Part shown: positions 24,546-36,950 of the stretch, piece by piece
How the letters are laid out: each line of letters begins with the position of its first letter
How positions within the stretch are numbered: the stretch's first letter is position 1
Source of the DNA: Candidula unifasciata
Taxonomy: Eukaryota; Mollusca; Gastropoda; Stylommatophora; Geomitridae
Direction of reading: 5' to 3'
DNA length: 64,000 bases
NCBI GenBank assembly: GCA_905116865.2
Contig: CAJHNH020005002.1
Span: forward strand, 323,885-387,884
Notes under the pieces: generated by a model
Seen by the model: the letters and a program-made list of their open reading frames with translations, nothing else
Told to the model about the DNA's origin: nothing
Database searches by the model: none
Position numbers and translations under genes: made by a program

Positions 24546-25668
24546 ATAAGTGCTGTGATTGTTAACTGATGATGTTCATAGTGAGTTGAAAATCATTAGG
24601 TTAATATGATCAGAAACTGACCAACGAGTAAGATAATCGTTGATGATATGATGATAACACCCATCGATACACATGTCTGGATGGGGAAAAAAAAAAAAAA
24701 CAACAACCTGAAGACAGTACCCCATAGGATACTCCATTCCGGGTCCAGTTTGAATGGGGTCGCCAAAACTGTAGGTCCACTCCTTACGGTCTGTCAATCA
24801 GCCCGTGTTCCTGTGAGAAATAGAATTGCCTAGAGAGTTATTTCTCTTGACGCCTATAGCGTCTTTATGAAGGCTTCCCTAGAATAGAAAGTAATAATGG
24901 TGATACTAATGAAGGTCTCCCCAAACAAAGAAGGTCAAGTTTTATTGATAAGTTCGTTGGGCTTGTCTACCTTTCTGCATGTTACGGATGTGGCGCTCTG
25001 TTGTTTGCGTTCTGGGTTGTGACATAGGTTGCCGCACTCTCTAGGAAGGTTGTGTTAGACCCAGTTTGTCCATGTAATTGGAGTGTTAGAAGCGCTAGCG
25101 TGCTGAAATATACAACACGCGATATCAACGGGGTTGCGAAAAAAAAACCCGGAACCTTGTGCTTAGGTAACGTGACTTAAGGTCGACCAATCAGAAGTAA
25201 ACTAGTGTGTAGCAGTGTATAAATGGGAAAACTAACGTTAATTTTACCAATTATAATACATAATGTTCCTTAAAATTTCGACCGCGTTATTCTTTCAACT
25301 CCTCCCTCTGATTCATATGGCGATGTGTGTCATGTTTCATCCCAGTCTTCAACAGACAGAAATTCTTTACACCTGTTGTTTCAATTTCTAAGCTTGTGAT
25401 TAAGAACTGTGGTAATACTACTACATCACTGGGGCTACTACATGGCGTCCTGGTGTAGCCAGATCTGGTGTAACACTTATGTGCGACAGACAGTTTGCAG
25501 GGACTTCTAAGCTGCCGGTCGGTCTAAACGTCTCTGACTGTGCCATTTACTTTCGCCCAGTCGCAGTTAGAAACCTCTTCGCAAGTTCATACGACTTCAT
25601 CTGAGTGTGCTTTAGCTTCAAACATAGATGCTTTTCCATATTCAGTGGTGCTAAATTCCATTGACGTG
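24546..25668. other. Intronic, no recognisable gene or repeat family
   Basis: About 1.1 kb with only short A runs; nothing else supported. Confidence 0.45.
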
Positions 25669-26137
25669 AAGACAGTATAGAGGTGGTGCTGGGATCTTGA
25701 GATGAAGACAGTTTAGAGGTGGTGCTGGGATCGTGAGATGAAGACAGTTTAGAGGTGGTGCTGGGATCGTGAGATGAAGATAGTTTAGAGGTGGTGCTGG
25801 GATCGTGAGATGAAGACAGTTTAGAGATGGTAAAGGGGTCGTGAGATGAAGACAGTTTAGAGGTGGTGCTGGGGTCGTGAGATGAAGACAGTTTAGAGGT
25901 GGTGCTGGGATCGTGAGATGAAGACAGTTTAGAGATGGTAAAGGGGTCGTGAGATGAAGACAGTTTAGAGGTGGTACTGGGGTCTTGAGATGAAGACAGT
26001 TTAGAGGTGGTGAGGGGGTCGTGAGATGAAGATAGTTTAGAGGTGGTGAAGGGGTCGTGAGATGAAGACAGTTTAGAGGTGGTGAGGGGGTCGTGAGATG
26101 GAGACAGTTTAGAGGTGGTGCTGGGGTCGTGAGATGC
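25669..26137. repeat. 36-bp minisatellite, about 13 units
   Basis: Unit 'gatgaagacagtttagaggt' then 'ggtgctgggatcgtga'. Two unit subtypes alternate (gtgctggg and gtaaaggg or gtgagggg). Confidence 0.93.
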
Positions 26138-26419
26138 AGTTTACTTTTTTTAGGTTGCCAATTTTTTCCTTGTTATTGCATAAAATTAGCAGCCACAATT
26201 CTGAAATCTTTAAATGCGCTTGGCGACAAATATCAGCTGCAGTGAACTCTGATCTTACGCTAAAAGACTCTGAATCATTGCCGGACCACATAAATTAGGT
26301 GTAATTTTGCCAACACTTGTCTGAAAAATTGCAAGAGAGACCACACTGCTTGAATCTTCGACTACAGAGACGCGGAGACAAAGAAAACATTGGAAGAACT
26401 CAGACCTCTTAACGGATTT

Positions 26420-26650
26420 GGGGGGGGGGGGGGGGGTGGGGGGGGGGAGTGGTGGCGCTCAGTAGCCAAAGCCCCCAGGTTTTTTGTTTCTCTACATGGT
26501 GCGATAAGGCTGGGAGTTTGGTGGCGCTCAGAAGCCGAAGCCCCCAAGTTTCCTGTTTCTCTACATGGTGCGATAAGGCTGGGGGTTTGGTGGCGCTAAG
26601 TATTCGAACCTCCCAGGTGTCTTGTTTCTCTGCATGGTGCGAAGGCAGAT
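26420..26650. repeat. Poly-G tract then 69-bp tandem repeat (nearly three units)
   Basis: G runs 26420-26436 and 26438-26447. 'gtggcgct' starts at 26452, 26521 and 26590, 69 bp apart. Confidence 0.88.
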
Positions 26651-27223
26651 TGCTTAGTCCGCTTCTCAACCAGAGTTTTGTATTGGGTCGCCAGTTCTGC
26701 ACCTATGGTATTTTTCTAGCATCATTTGTGTTTGCCTGTCAGCACTCAGTGTATGTTGTTGTCGACGTCACACATCCGCTGCCATTTTCTATGACATTTA
26801 GTGTCCCTTTAGAATTCTGGATTGAAACAATTGAAAGTTTTTTTTTTTTTTCTTTCTTTTCTTTCTTAACTATAATATTTGTATGTATAATTAACCTTCT
26901 TTCCTTCTTCCAGCCAAGACATATCAAGCGACCAGTTCTGTTGTTAGTCTGTCTTTTTTTATCAATCACGTCACTGCGTCTTGTTTACCTACAATAGAAG
27001 ATACAAAAACACTTCTTTCTTTCAATGACGTCATGGCTGTTTAATAAGAACGTTATCTCTGAGATATCCTGACTGAAGTCTGGTCGATTACGACAATCTC
27101 GTATCGGGCAACAGAGTTGTGTAGAAAAGGTCTTAGGCGTTGGAATCACATAAATTCATTGTCGATAGATTCACAGTAGAGTTGTGTAGAAATAGTCAAA
27201 CATGTAGCAGTTGCAGATTTTTG

Positions 27224-27600
27224 TTAATCTTCCTTTTCTCTTCCATCTTGTACCTCATCGAAGTGTCGGGGGGAGATGTAATGTTCGTTGATGTCAGGAG
27301 TACTATTAAGACTGATGTTCGTTTCTGTAAGTCTGTTCTTAATGCCATCACTCCATATTTTCTGAGGTCTTCCACTCGCTTTATCCCCTTTATAACGTTT
27401 TAGTGTGGCTCGCTGTGGCAAATAGTACCAGGGCATTCTTGTTAGGTGTGCAAACCACTTCATTTGTTGTTCTTTGATGACCTGTAAGACTGACTGGCTG
27501 TATTCCTAGAATTCGTCTGATTTCATGATTTCGTATTCTGTCTTTCCTTGAAACTACTTCAGCTCTTCTAAGGCATTTCATCTCTGTTGTCACATTTGTT
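27224..27600 (-). mobile_element. LINE 3' end fragment, frameshifted
   Basis: Minus strand in two frames: TTEMKCLRRAEVVSRKDRIR with NHEIRRILGIQPV, then KWFAHLTRMPWYYLP and GDKASGRPQKIWSDGIKNRL. A standard RTE-like C-terminal order broken by a frameshift. Confidence 0.82.
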
Positions 27601-27712
27601 TGTTAATACATCCACATTGTCCAAACTTGCACAGACAGTGGGAAATGTGATGTAAAGCTGACACTTATGTATTCTACGTCGTTAGCGTCATGGTGGTCAG
27701 AGCTGAGTGACC

Positions 27713-27868
27713 GACCGTCAACCCCTAGAGACCGCAGAACGAGCGGTAAACACCTGGTGACACTGTCACTATTCGGATGAGAATCACCTGGGTACAACTC
27801 CCAGAAACCCCGTTCAACGGTTAGGTTATATTTGAGCTCACCACTACAGCCAGAGTGAGGATTTAGTG
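27713..27868 (+). mobile_element. S2 SINE-like element, diverged
   Basis: 'agcggtaaacacctggtgac', 'attcggatgagaatcacc' and 'cccagaaaccccgttcaacg' match the S2 core; the 3' end reads 'gccagagtgaggatt'. Confidence 0.65.
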
Positions 27869-27900
27869 TGTGTGTGTGTATATATGTATATGTATATATA

Positions 27901-28192
27901 GTAAAAAGTAAAGATCCCTTTTCACGCCTTAGGCGCATCGGGTATATGGGAAGAGCGTCCCATATTTTTACAGACCAATCGGCACTGGATGGGTAATGTG
28001 GTCAGCATTACGCTGGCCGTCTTTACTTCCCCTACTTCCCCAGGACAGCCATCCTGGTACCCATTTTAGGCTGGGTCGATCTGCGACGCCCCATACCATG
28101 ATAAAAATCCACGCAGCCAGCAGTGGGTTTCGATTGCCGTACGTTGGATTACAAGTCGGACTCGCAACGCCTAAGCCACGGACGCCATATAT
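27901..28192 (-). mobile_element. S1-related SINE, tRNA-like head on minus strand
   Basis: Minus strand begins GGCGTCCGTGGCTTAGGCGT with an A-box-like TGGCTTAGGCG and a B-box-like region before CGAAACCCACTGC. The 3' part shares 'gaccaatcggcac' and 'gtggtcagcattacgctgg' with S1. The + strand copy at 58563-58853 has the same subtype head. Confidence 0.78.
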
Positions 28193-28360
28193 ATATAAAA
28201 TGAATTCAAGTAAAGGAAAAAGTTGTAAAGAACTGTCAAAGATGTAGCACACACAGATAGATTCATATAGTGGCCACCGGTTTTGAATGAGTTATGGGTT
28301 AGAAACATGATTTTAAAAAAGCACTCTAAACATTCTCATACCGCCCTGTCCCACCTGCAG

Positions 28361-28501
28361 CAGCAAGCGCAGAGTTCCAGTTCTTATGGTACCAGTAACA
28401 CAACTTTGGCAGAAACAGTCCAACGCGCTGTAGTCAAAGATTCTGTGTCGACAGATAATAATGAACAAAACCATGTAGAAACAAATCTGTTCTCGAGCTA
28501 A
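28361..28501 (+). other. Possible alternative or poison exon inside FOG intron A-B
   Basis: A good acceptor (pyrimidine tract ending CCACCTGCAG, then another CAG) begins an open frame of about 46 codons rich in Gln, Ser, Thr and Asn. The frame entered is phase 0, as exon A would demand. It ends in TAA at 28499-28501, followed directly by GTTAGT, a weak donor. If spliced after exon A it would truncate the protein in the PR-like domain. No homology is recognised, and a chance match is quite possible. Confidence 0.2.
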
Positions 28502-28639
28502 GTTAGTTGCATCTGTTTTTCAAGACTTTTCAGAACTAACCCTGGTATTTCTTTTTGGCTGTTGTAGTTTGTCCAGCAAAATTTACGTTCAATAGTATAT
28601 AATGTATACTCAACGGTCAGCTCTCGATGCCACTGCCGA

Positions 28640-28865
28640 AACCAAGACAGGGCGGTCTGCTGTCAAATCGCTTGCAGCTAGAATCGACCCCGGCATTACG
28701 AAGCACGTTTGCAACATCTAAGCCACAGACGCCGACAATGGTCTTCTAAAAGTAAAGGACCTTTTCCCACACCTTCAGGCATATTGCGCACAGAGGGTAT
28801 ACCTGTATTTTAAAGACCTATTGGCCCTTCGTGGGTCATGTCGCCAGCATCATGTTGGCCGACTA
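28640..28865 (-). mobile_element. Two adjoining S1-related SINE fragments
   Basis: A head piece (ends 'aagccacagacgcc' at about 28733) is followed at 28748 by the 3' part of another minus-strand copy ('gtaaaggaccttttcccaca'). Confidence 0.55.
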
Positions 28866-28869
28866 GAAG

Positions 28870-28990
28870 AGATAGAATCATTAGTGAGGTCGTAAGAAAA
28901 AAGTCGGCACAGAAAGAATTCTGAATTGTATACAAAGAGAGCAGGTAAAATGGTTTGCCCATTTACACAGAATGCATTGTGACGCCATAC
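28870..28990 (+). mobile_element. LINE C-terminal remnant
   Basis: Translation gives IQREQVKWFAHLHRMH, an RTE-like motif, for about 100 bp. Confidence 0.55.
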
Positions 28991-29204
28991 CATACACTCA
29001 ATTCCCGGCACGGTAACTATAGCTTTCGATTTTTATGTTGTCTAGTGTGTTATTCTATCTTTCTACTTCTTTCTATGAGTGCCGATCAATACACTTTTTG
29101 TTACTTGATTAATACAATGAAAAGAGAATGCCTTGTAATGCCATACCATACAATCTTCTTTCTTCTTCTTTTTCTACTTCTTTTTATTCTTTTCTTCAGC
29201 ATTC

Positions 29205-29385
29205 CGAGCTCTTGAGGTTCATTGCTGCAGATATCAGTGGCCTCCATTTATCTCTCTGGTTGGCCTTCTCTTTCCAGTTGTTGGCGCTAAGTGTTTGCAT
29301 GTCTGTCTGGACATTATCTCGCCATCGTCTTCTTGGTCTGCCTCGTGGTCTACGACTATTAATCTCCCTTGTTTATACAGTTTTT
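29205..29385 (-). mobile_element. LINE C-terminal remnant
   Basis: Minus strand reads RPRGRPRRRWRDNVQTDMQT, NWKEKANQRDKWRPLI, AAMNLKSSEC: the 'GRPRRRWRD ... R..W' pattern of RTE-like tails. Confidence 0.7.
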
Positions 29386-30836
29386 ACTTCATTTTCATCT
29401 GACATTTCTCCGTACCATACAATGCATACAGTAAATGGAGACTGGCTTGTGACACAATACCATTCAAGGAATACACTAGCAAAGGAGAAGGACGCACAGC
29501 ACATGGCTGACCAGTCAGACAAAGGCGTCAGAAGACAAAACTTCAGAGAAACTTTATAACAGCACGGTGTGTCTGGGGTTGAGACGATCAGAAGAGCAAA
29601 TATCTCCCACGATACCTTATGTGGTAAGAGGGCAGGTACAGAAGAAGAGGAAGTGTCTCACTGAGTATTAAGGAGAGGGGTGGGGGAGGGGGTTGGGCAG
29701 AGAGGGATAGCTGGGATGTGATCCGTAGCCCATCCTCTCCACTGCACAAAACCTGTGCAGTATTGCGGAAACTATAAGATACCAATTCCGCATGATCCCA
29801 CCATGATCCCAACTGACTAGCTATGTTAACTCCAAAGGAAAGATAATGGGAAGCGACCATGAGGCATACCCTGCAGGATCAGAAGAGTTAGTACTCTGTC
29901 CACATTTTAGTGCTTGCTGCTGGCAACCAAGGTTAAGGGAATAGAGCATGATCTGCCCTACATAACTGTTTGTTGCAGCCGTTATCATTATTTGAAACCT
30001 CAGCCACTGTGGAGTATTGTTTTAGGCACTTCACAAGCAATATATCTTCTTGTAGTCATTATTTCATGTAGCCCCTGTTTTAATATAGACAAGCTGCTTT
30101 CTTTATCTGATGTGCGTATCCCTTATTTTATGAGATTATAGATTAGATATCAGGACTAGCAACTACTGTCAGGCAGTTGAAGTGTGGTTGAACTCTTATC
30201 TTTAACAATGACATTCAAAGTCACTATTTCGCAACCATGGTTCCCTGGAGAGGAGCGCCTAGAGCTTGCTAAAGGTTGCAATTAGAAAAGCCAACACTGA
30301 TGTCCATCCTAACATCTGACAAAAGGGTACACCAGGGAAACACTTGCTGCTGAATGTACTGGTTTATAAGTTCTTAGGAGGTTGTATTAAGTGTTGGATC
30401 CCTGTAAGATCGTCATCCAGGATGGTTATGTTTGAGTAGCTGGGACAGCCAGTCCTTCACATAGCAGTCTGGAGGTGGGAACAGTCACACAGACATGTCA
30501 TGAGTAGGGAAAGATAACGTATAAGCAAATTTACAAAGAGTAGACCTCTCTTACTGGGGACGGTCGTTATCAACTTCATCCAGATACCTCTGAGAAGTGT
30601 TGACTTCATCCCTACCGGACGGGCTTGGAAGAAGGCGGGGGGGGGGGGGGGGGGGAGGTTGGTTTTCTCATGTGGGATGTTTCTAATGCACTGCGTAATA
30701 ATTTTATTCAAAAGTAGAACAGAAAGCCAAATACATTTAGGAATCTGTGGTAAGTATAGCAAAGGACTTTCTTTTTTTTTAATGTCCTGGCTCATGGGAC
30801 ATATCATGCAAGATTAATATTTATAAATAATAACCA
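29386..30836. other. Intronic, no recognisable gene
   Basis: Includes a poly-G run at 30637-30655. No supported exon or repeat family. Confidence 0.4.
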
Positions 30837-30837
30837 G

Positions 30838-30945
30838 CATTCAGTGGAAGATTTGGCCAACATCACGCCAGCCCCTTTACTTATCAGGACGTTATTTTGT
30901 ACCTATTTTATGCTGGGTCGACCTGAAACTCAAAATCTATGATGT
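30838..30945 (-). mobile_element. S1 SINE fragment
   Basis: 'ggccaacatcacgccagccc', 'tttacttatcaggacg' and 'tgctgggtcgacctg' match the middle of S1. Confidence 0.6.
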
Positions 30946-31639
30946 TACATTTTTTTCTAGTTTGGCAAGGATCTGTGAGACTTTTCGTTCAGCTGCAAAC
31001 TTCTCCTCGCGATAACTTATTTCACACCCAAACATATTTTAAACACTTTTTTTTTTAACCACAGGCATCGAATGCCACCAACGTTCGTCCTTTTGTAAAT
31101 TATGCGGAGTGTGTAACTGAAAGAAACCGTTCTCTAATGCTTTGTTATAGATTTGTCCTTGCTAACCCCAGACACAATTCTGCACCTTGTTCTAGCTGCA
31201 GCCAAGGATTAGAACCATTGTTAAATTACACATGTTATTCTATTGTTCGCAGCTTGTCCCTCGCCAACGAACACATTTCTGCCAAGAAATGTCCGAGCCT
31301 CATACTTCCCCACTCACGTGGGGGACAATCCCCGGCGACAGTCGCATATCTATTGTTATATAAACTTTCCATTAATAATAAACCTTATCTTTAGACGGAA
31401 TGCCCTGTATGTTACGGAATGTCCAGATAAAATCCGTGCAGTTTTCATGTTCATGTAACTGATAAGGCTTATTGTGTAGCCTACATTTTACTTGATACAC
31501 TCAGAGGAACGCTAATGTTATAAAGATTGTATATAGATTTACTATGCAAGGTGAAACGTGTGATTGTATTAGTATATTCTGAGATCATGCCTCTTTACCC
31601 TGGCAGCTTATGTGAGTCATAGACTCTTACTCAGTTTTC

Positions 31640-31800
31640 GAAAAGACAAAAATCAGAGCTTTTAAAAATCAAATGCTACAGAAACATTCTTAGAATACCA
31701 TGGACCAGGAAGAAGAAGAAGAAAACATTGTTATACTGCATGATCTGAGTATCAAGGAGAACTGGCTCATAAACAGCACTTTGTCCTAAAAGCTGACGTT
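31640..31800 (+). mobile_element. LINE C-terminal remnant
   Basis: Translation pieces KCYRNILRIPW, DLSIKENWLINSTLS and KLTF correspond to KCYRTILKIST, DLNIKEDWLINSILS, QKLKYF in 63246-63609. Confidence 0.7.
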
Positions 31801-32053
31801 TTTTTGACATGTTAAACATCGAGGTAGTCAAGAAAAACGGTGATAGAGTCGGTGGCGGTTTCTGGAAAAAAGAGGTAGAGACTTACCTCCATGTATGTGC
31901 ATAAAAGACACACGATATATTGGCTACTCAAGCACACAGGGCTGAAGAACGGGCTGTGTGGCGAGAGTGACGTTCTGTAAAGGAGCAGCTGATTGCTGAT
32001 GATGAAAATGACTAGCATACACACAAACATGTACGCTATGGGGAAAGATCGGA

Positions 32054-32310
32054 GAGGGCCGGTAATGGTGAGAAGCTTGCCTGACGACCTGCAGGTCTGG
32101 AGTTCGCGTCGCGTTGTACATGTTTATGAATGACCCGGGATCCAAGGTCGACCCTGTCTAAAACAGGTATTAGGAAATGTCCAACGAAAATAAAAGTGGC
32201 AGGAGCGATGTTGTTTACATCAACAAATCGAGTGTCGACTGACCTATAAAAACATTTCAAGCACCATTTATCACATGCGCTAAAGGTGTACAAGGCTGCT
32301 GCTCTGTTTT
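32054..32310 (+). mobile_element. S1-like SINE, degenerate
   Basis: A head with 'ctgcaggtctggagttcgcg' (B-box-like) followed by 'aaggtcgaccctgtctaaaa' and 'gatgttgtttacatcaacaa', with the general order of the + strand S1-like copies. Confidence 0.45.
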
Positions 32311-32584
32311 TAATCACTTTATGCTCTATTATTGCAGTATTAATTGTAATTGCATGTATTCAACTGTGATGTATTCTATCCCATTTCATTTTTACATCTA
32401 CTGATTTATATTTCATGCGACTTCTAACTTCTTTCTTTGTCTTTTTAAAAGACTGTCTGACCGCCTGTCTGTCTATTTCTCTTCTAGTCAGTCAGTTAGT
32501 CAGTCAGTCTGTCCCTCTGCCTGCTTGCATGTCTTTTTATCTATTTATCTTCATCTCCTCACACTGCTCTCCACAGTACGTAGA

Positions 32585-32835
32585 TCTGCAGCTACGGCTT
32601 CTGCTGCTGCTACAACTACTTCTACAAGTACCAACACCAGAACCACTTCTACTACCACCACCACCACAACCACTACTACTGCTACTACTACTGCTGCTAC
32701 TACTACTATACTACCACAAGTACCAACACCAAAATCACTTCTACTATTACTACTACTGCTAATACTACTATTAATACTGCTGCTTCTGCTTTTAATGCTG
32801 CTGCTGCTACTACTAGTACTACTAAAACTACTAGA
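32585..32835. repeat. (ACT/CTG)n trinucleotide-rich tract
   Basis: Imperfect ACT, CTG and ACC triplets; ORFs rich in Thr, Leu, Ser or Val are artefacts. Confidence 0.9.
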
Positions 32836-33293
32836 CGACACAAATTCACAAGTCTGCTACAACTACCCTATTATTTCTACTGAAGCAAGAGTCGAGACAT
32901 GTGTCTCCATCCAAGACAACGCACTCGGCAGACATCAGACAACTCTGCTGATAGATTATTACACAAGAGGAATTAGCTCTAACACGTGATTGCGTCCGCT
33001 TAGATAAGCTTGAGTGCAGATAACAGCAAGCCATGGGAAACCGACTTCATGCAGTCACATAACGGTAGAAACTCATTCCCTAATGGATACAAATGTACAG
33101 TCGGCGCGGTGGCTTTGGGATAGTGAACGCAGCTTCACATTCACAACATACCCGGGTTCTATGCTCTCTGCATGTAATACGGAAGGAGTCCGTTAGTAGA
33201 CACTAGTAAGTTAAAGAGAGTAAAAACAAATAAAACCAAATGAATGATGTAGTTGTCTTGGGACCAACTTGAAATGAAGTGTAAACAAAATAA

Positions 33294-33548
33294 TGTAAAG
33301 GATCCTTTTTCAAGCCTTTCAGGCGTATTAGGTGTATAGGGCTAGACCTTTATTTTATAGACCAACGGCGCTTGGTGGGTGATGTGGTCAGCAACACGCC
33401 GGTGGCCTTTACTTCACTGGTACCCATTTAAGGCTGGGTCGACCTGGGAGCCAAGGGCATTTTTGGTCAAGTCTGGCCCCTGTCAGGAAACGAACCCACG
33501 ACCTTCCGATCCCCAGACGAGCGTCCAGTCGCTAGACCATTGCGGCTG
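33294..33548 (-). mobile_element. S1 SINE
   Basis: 'gggctagacctttattttat', 'gtgatgtggtcagc', 'aaggctgggtcgacctggga', and GGTCGTGGGTTCGTTTCC on the minus strand as B-box. Confidence 0.8.
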
Positions 33549-33854
33549 GAAATGAAGTGTAGCTATTTTGTTGTTGTTGCATGTAATTATATACACACAT
33601 ACAGCAGGGATACTTTACTACTTTATCTGTTTTTGTTGTGGTGGCAGCAGCCCTAAATTTCATTTGGAAACATGTGGTCGTGTAGTTTAACTCGGTTGCC
33701 AACATACATTGTACCACAACAAGCAGGGGGTGGGCTGATATCATCAACGCTGTACAGACTGAGCTGGCGGATAGTGATCAGTGTCTGACGCTAACCCGAT
33801 TGCGTGAATTGGGACTAAAGTTGGGTGACGCATAACGTTATCTCGTATACTTTC

Positions 33855-34000
33855 AGTCAATTTCGACACAAATGATCTTCCATGCCATGATGTTCACATC
33901 TTCTCTCTCGGTCTCCCTCTGTCTCTTTACCCCTCTAACTTTTGTTTTTCAACTTCACGACGTACTCCAGCTTTCTCCTTCTGATATGAACAATAAATAG
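33855..34000 (-). mobile_element. LINE C-terminal remnant
   Basis: Minus strand includes RDRGRPREKM and a TSWHGRSFVSK-like segment. The same 'atgatcttccatgcca' block occurs twice at 61300-61560. Confidence 0.6.
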
Positions 34001-34051
34001 GTTCTCTTTTTGACTTACACCACCCTAAAAGTGATAAATACAGACAGTACA

Positions 34052-34562
34052 TTAGTTAGTTAGTTATTCCTCTTGTGCCAAAGATGGCGCATAGGGCAGA
34101 GGTCATAGCTTTCCACGTCTGTCGGTTCGTTGCCACTTGATGTAGGTCTTGAGTGCGACTGAGACCTATGGTTGAGCTCTCCCTTGTGATGGTTCTACGG
34201 AGAGTTTCTTTTGGTCTTCCCTGTTTTCTTTTACCCTCTGGTGACCATATGAAGGCTTGGTGGGGAAGTCTCTGTATGTCCATTCTGAGTACGTGACCGA
34301 TGTAATTCCAGCCACGCATTCTAATAAAATCAGACACATATTTTTGTTTTGTTTCCTGTCTTATAGATGTATTGGACCTAAAGTCCGACCAGTGAACATT
34401 CAATAGCTTTCGGAGGCATCTATTCTCGAAAGCGACTAGTTTCTTATCGATTGATACTGATGATTTCCAACTCTCACAACCATAAGTTAGCACTGGGATC
34501 ACACAGGAATTGAAGACCTTAAGTTTCGTGTTGTTGCTGAGTACATACAACTTTACATACAA
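34052..34562 (-). mobile_element. LINE 3' end with (TAAC)n tail; 168-codon open C-terminal frame
   Basis: Minus-strand frame is open throughout: SNNTKLKVFNSCVIPVLTYG, then CESWKSSVSIDKK, GWNYIGHVLRM, GKRKQGRPKETLRRT, ATNRQTWKAMTSALCAIF, stop, then TAAC repeats. The upstream reverse-transcriptase part is lost by truncation. Shares its end with 18010-18145 and, more distantly, 49125-49345. Confidence 0.88.
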
Positions 34563-35154
34563 CTTTAAAAAACAATACTGATTCCACGCAGAGCAAAGAT
34601 TTAGGGCTGAGAAGTCTTTGCAAAAAAGAAAGATAAGAAACTATAGGGACAAGAAAATATAGAAAAACGTAAGAAAAAAATAAAGTATACATCAGCTTTA
34701 CAAAACCACTTGCAATAAACAGACTGTGGACGTTGCTGCGATTAACCTCCATCAGCGACGCAACGACAAAAAACAAAACACAACATACACACAAATATGT
34801 GTCATCTTCTGCCATCTTCTTTTTTAACTGGTGATAAAAGCGCTGTCCAAAAGTCTTAGCAGTTGTTGTCAACATATTTTAAGGCACAGAACATGAAGTC
34901 AGGCAAATGAAATAAATAAGAGATTTAACAAACATTTATATTTGTGAGATGTACGGTGCATCAAGAGATCATGGGATTTGTTTGACGCAGTCGAAGGGGT
35001 TTCTGTTTTGCGCTTCATGATTTGCTGATGATTTTTTTTGACCAGGTATAAAACGATGGAGGTAAGGGGAACCGAACCCACAGTTGTATTTTCCCTAGTC
35101 AATCGTGCCTTTAAACCAGTCGTATTCACACACCGACGTTAGCGGGTGTTTTAG
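34563..35154. other. Intronic, no recognisable gene
   Basis: Short minus-strand ORFs have no recognisable product. Confidence 0.4.
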
Positions 35155-35450
35155 TGGACGACAGAGGCAGGTGCTCGAAGACAACTTATCACAAACATCA
35201 GAAAGAGACAGTCATCATTTGTTGGTTATATTATAGGAAGAAGGAAAATGGAACATGCTGTGACCGCTGGAAAGATTTGTGGAAAGAGAGACAGAGGAAG
35301 ACAGTGCGAGAAGATTCTCAACAGCCTGTTATCGTGGCATGGAGGGGTGTCAACACACGAACTGATACACGCAGTCTTGGAGCGCAAATTGTGGAGAGAT
35401 GGATCGCCCACGCCAGTCGGCAAGGCACTTGATGATGATAAACGAGAATC
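35155..35450 (+). mobile_element. LINE 3' end fragment, GAT-tailed (same family as 1760-2225)
   Basis: Translation reads ARRQLITNIRKRQSSF, GRRKMEHAVTAGKI, RDRGRQCEKILNSLLSWHGG, LERKLWRDGS, with one late frame change, then (GAT)n. Confidence 0.82.
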
Positions 35451-35960
35451 GTGAAATATTTTGAAAAGTAAAATATCTCTTCGTGTTGAACACCGCGGTT
35501 ATCAAGCGCCAGTTCATTAAAAAAAAGTCGCTGGTGGATGAGAAAAATCGTATATATTTTTTTATGTAAAATTAACGTTTGTGATAACATTTAGTGAGGG
35601 AGGTGAGGTGGGGGACGACTATCAACATAGCGAATAAACTGTTTCATCTGGCGAAATCAATCATCTCTGAACTTGCTTCTTTGATGCCGAGATAAAGAGC
35701 TTGTTTATCCTACAAAATCACCGAGTCAATGTGACTCATACAGGGACGGTGTCACACGATACCAGAACCGCTCTTGTGCGACACATGTTATCGCTGTTGT
35801 GGTTTTATCTGCATATCGGCTTTGTGTTCATAATATCAGCGCTGATATGATGTCCAATCTTTCAGCATTCATGTTTTGTAACATTTGTCGTAGAATAAAC
35901 ATCTTCTCATACCCTCTGTCTTATTTGTGTCTGGTGTTTTGGATACCCCTTTCCCAGCTC
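35451..35960. other. Intronic, no recognisable feature
   Basis: No coding or repeat family signal supported. Confidence 0.4.

Positions 35961-35963
<3 letters not shown>

Positions 35964-36007
<44 letters not shown>
35964..36007. repeat. (CT)n microsatellite
   Basis: About 22 CT units. Confidence 0.95.
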
Positions 36008-36012
<5 letters not shown>

Positions 36013-36318
36013 ACATTCATAATATGCATATCATCATAACATGCTCTATTGGTAAAATACAACTGCTGTGCGAAAGATGGTTTACTGGAAGGGCCGAATG
36101 TAAGGCGGGTCTGCGTGCCCAATTTATGACCCTTTGAAAATAAAGTTCATTCGTTCGTTCTCTTTGTGTGTGTTTCTGTACTGTACACCTTCCTCTAAGT
36201 CAAGGACTCCATATATCAGCACGAGGCTAACACTTTTTTACTTATCTACTTATCAACTGATTGTCCATAACTGACTTCTGTACACCATCATTGACTCCAC
36301 ACAGCTGGTCTTCTCATT

Positions 36319-36357
36319 CTTCTTCTTCTTCTTCTTCTTCTTCTTCTTCTTCTTCTT
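36319..36357. repeat. (TTC)n microsatellite
   Basis: About 13 units; next to 'ctgtccataactgac' sequence with no repeat family assigned. Confidence 0.9.
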
Positions 36358-36596
36358 TTGTCCTACGGCTTATGTCGCAAAGCGTTGCAGAGAGGAGTTA
36401 TGTTTAGTTCCCTGTCTTCTTGCTAGTTAACACAGCTCTCATCAGTTTAAAAGTAAGGTGAGTCGGTGTAGCACTTAATAACATTTACGAAGTGACCTGT
36501 GGTCCAGCGTGGCTAAATTTTTGTTTAAATGACACGCTTGCGTGCATGCATTTTGTCTCACCCCCCCTCCCAAAAATATGAGTAACGTTTAATCGC

Positions 36597-36772
36597 ACCC
36601 ACTAGGACCGCACAACGAGCGATTAGTGCCAGGTAACACAAAGTGTCACCATATTGATGAAAATCTCCTAGTCGCAAGCCCAGACACCCCGTTCAATCGC
36701 AGTGTTGTATTAGGGCCCCTTACCGTGGCTACGAAGTAACTTGAAGCTCAGCCAGGATGGGGCTTTAATGTA
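36597..36772 (+). mobile_element. S2 SINE-like element, diverged
   Basis: 'ccactaggaccgcacaacga', 'gcgattagtgccaggtaac', 'gccaggatggggcttta'. In tandem with the next copy. Confidence 0.65.
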
Positions 36773-36792
36773 ATTAAAAAATGGTGTGCCAT

Positions 36793-36950
36793 ATTTGAGT
36801 GGGCCACGGGCGATAAACAGCCGGTGACACACAGTGCCACCATTCGGATGAGAATTCCGCCGGATACAAGTCCCAGAAACTCCGACCCACGGTTAGGTTA
36901 AATTAGGGCCTCCAACGACAGCCGGGGTGGGGCTTTAAAATAAAAATTAA
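36793..36950 (+). mobile_element. S2 SINE-like element, diverged
   Basis: 'gggcgataaacagccggtga', 'gtgccaccattcggatgaga', 'agccggggtggggcttta' then A-rich end. Confidence 0.7.

Noticed and set aside
32415..32989. Thr- or Leu-rich ORFs
   Set aside because: Trinucleotide repeat artefact.
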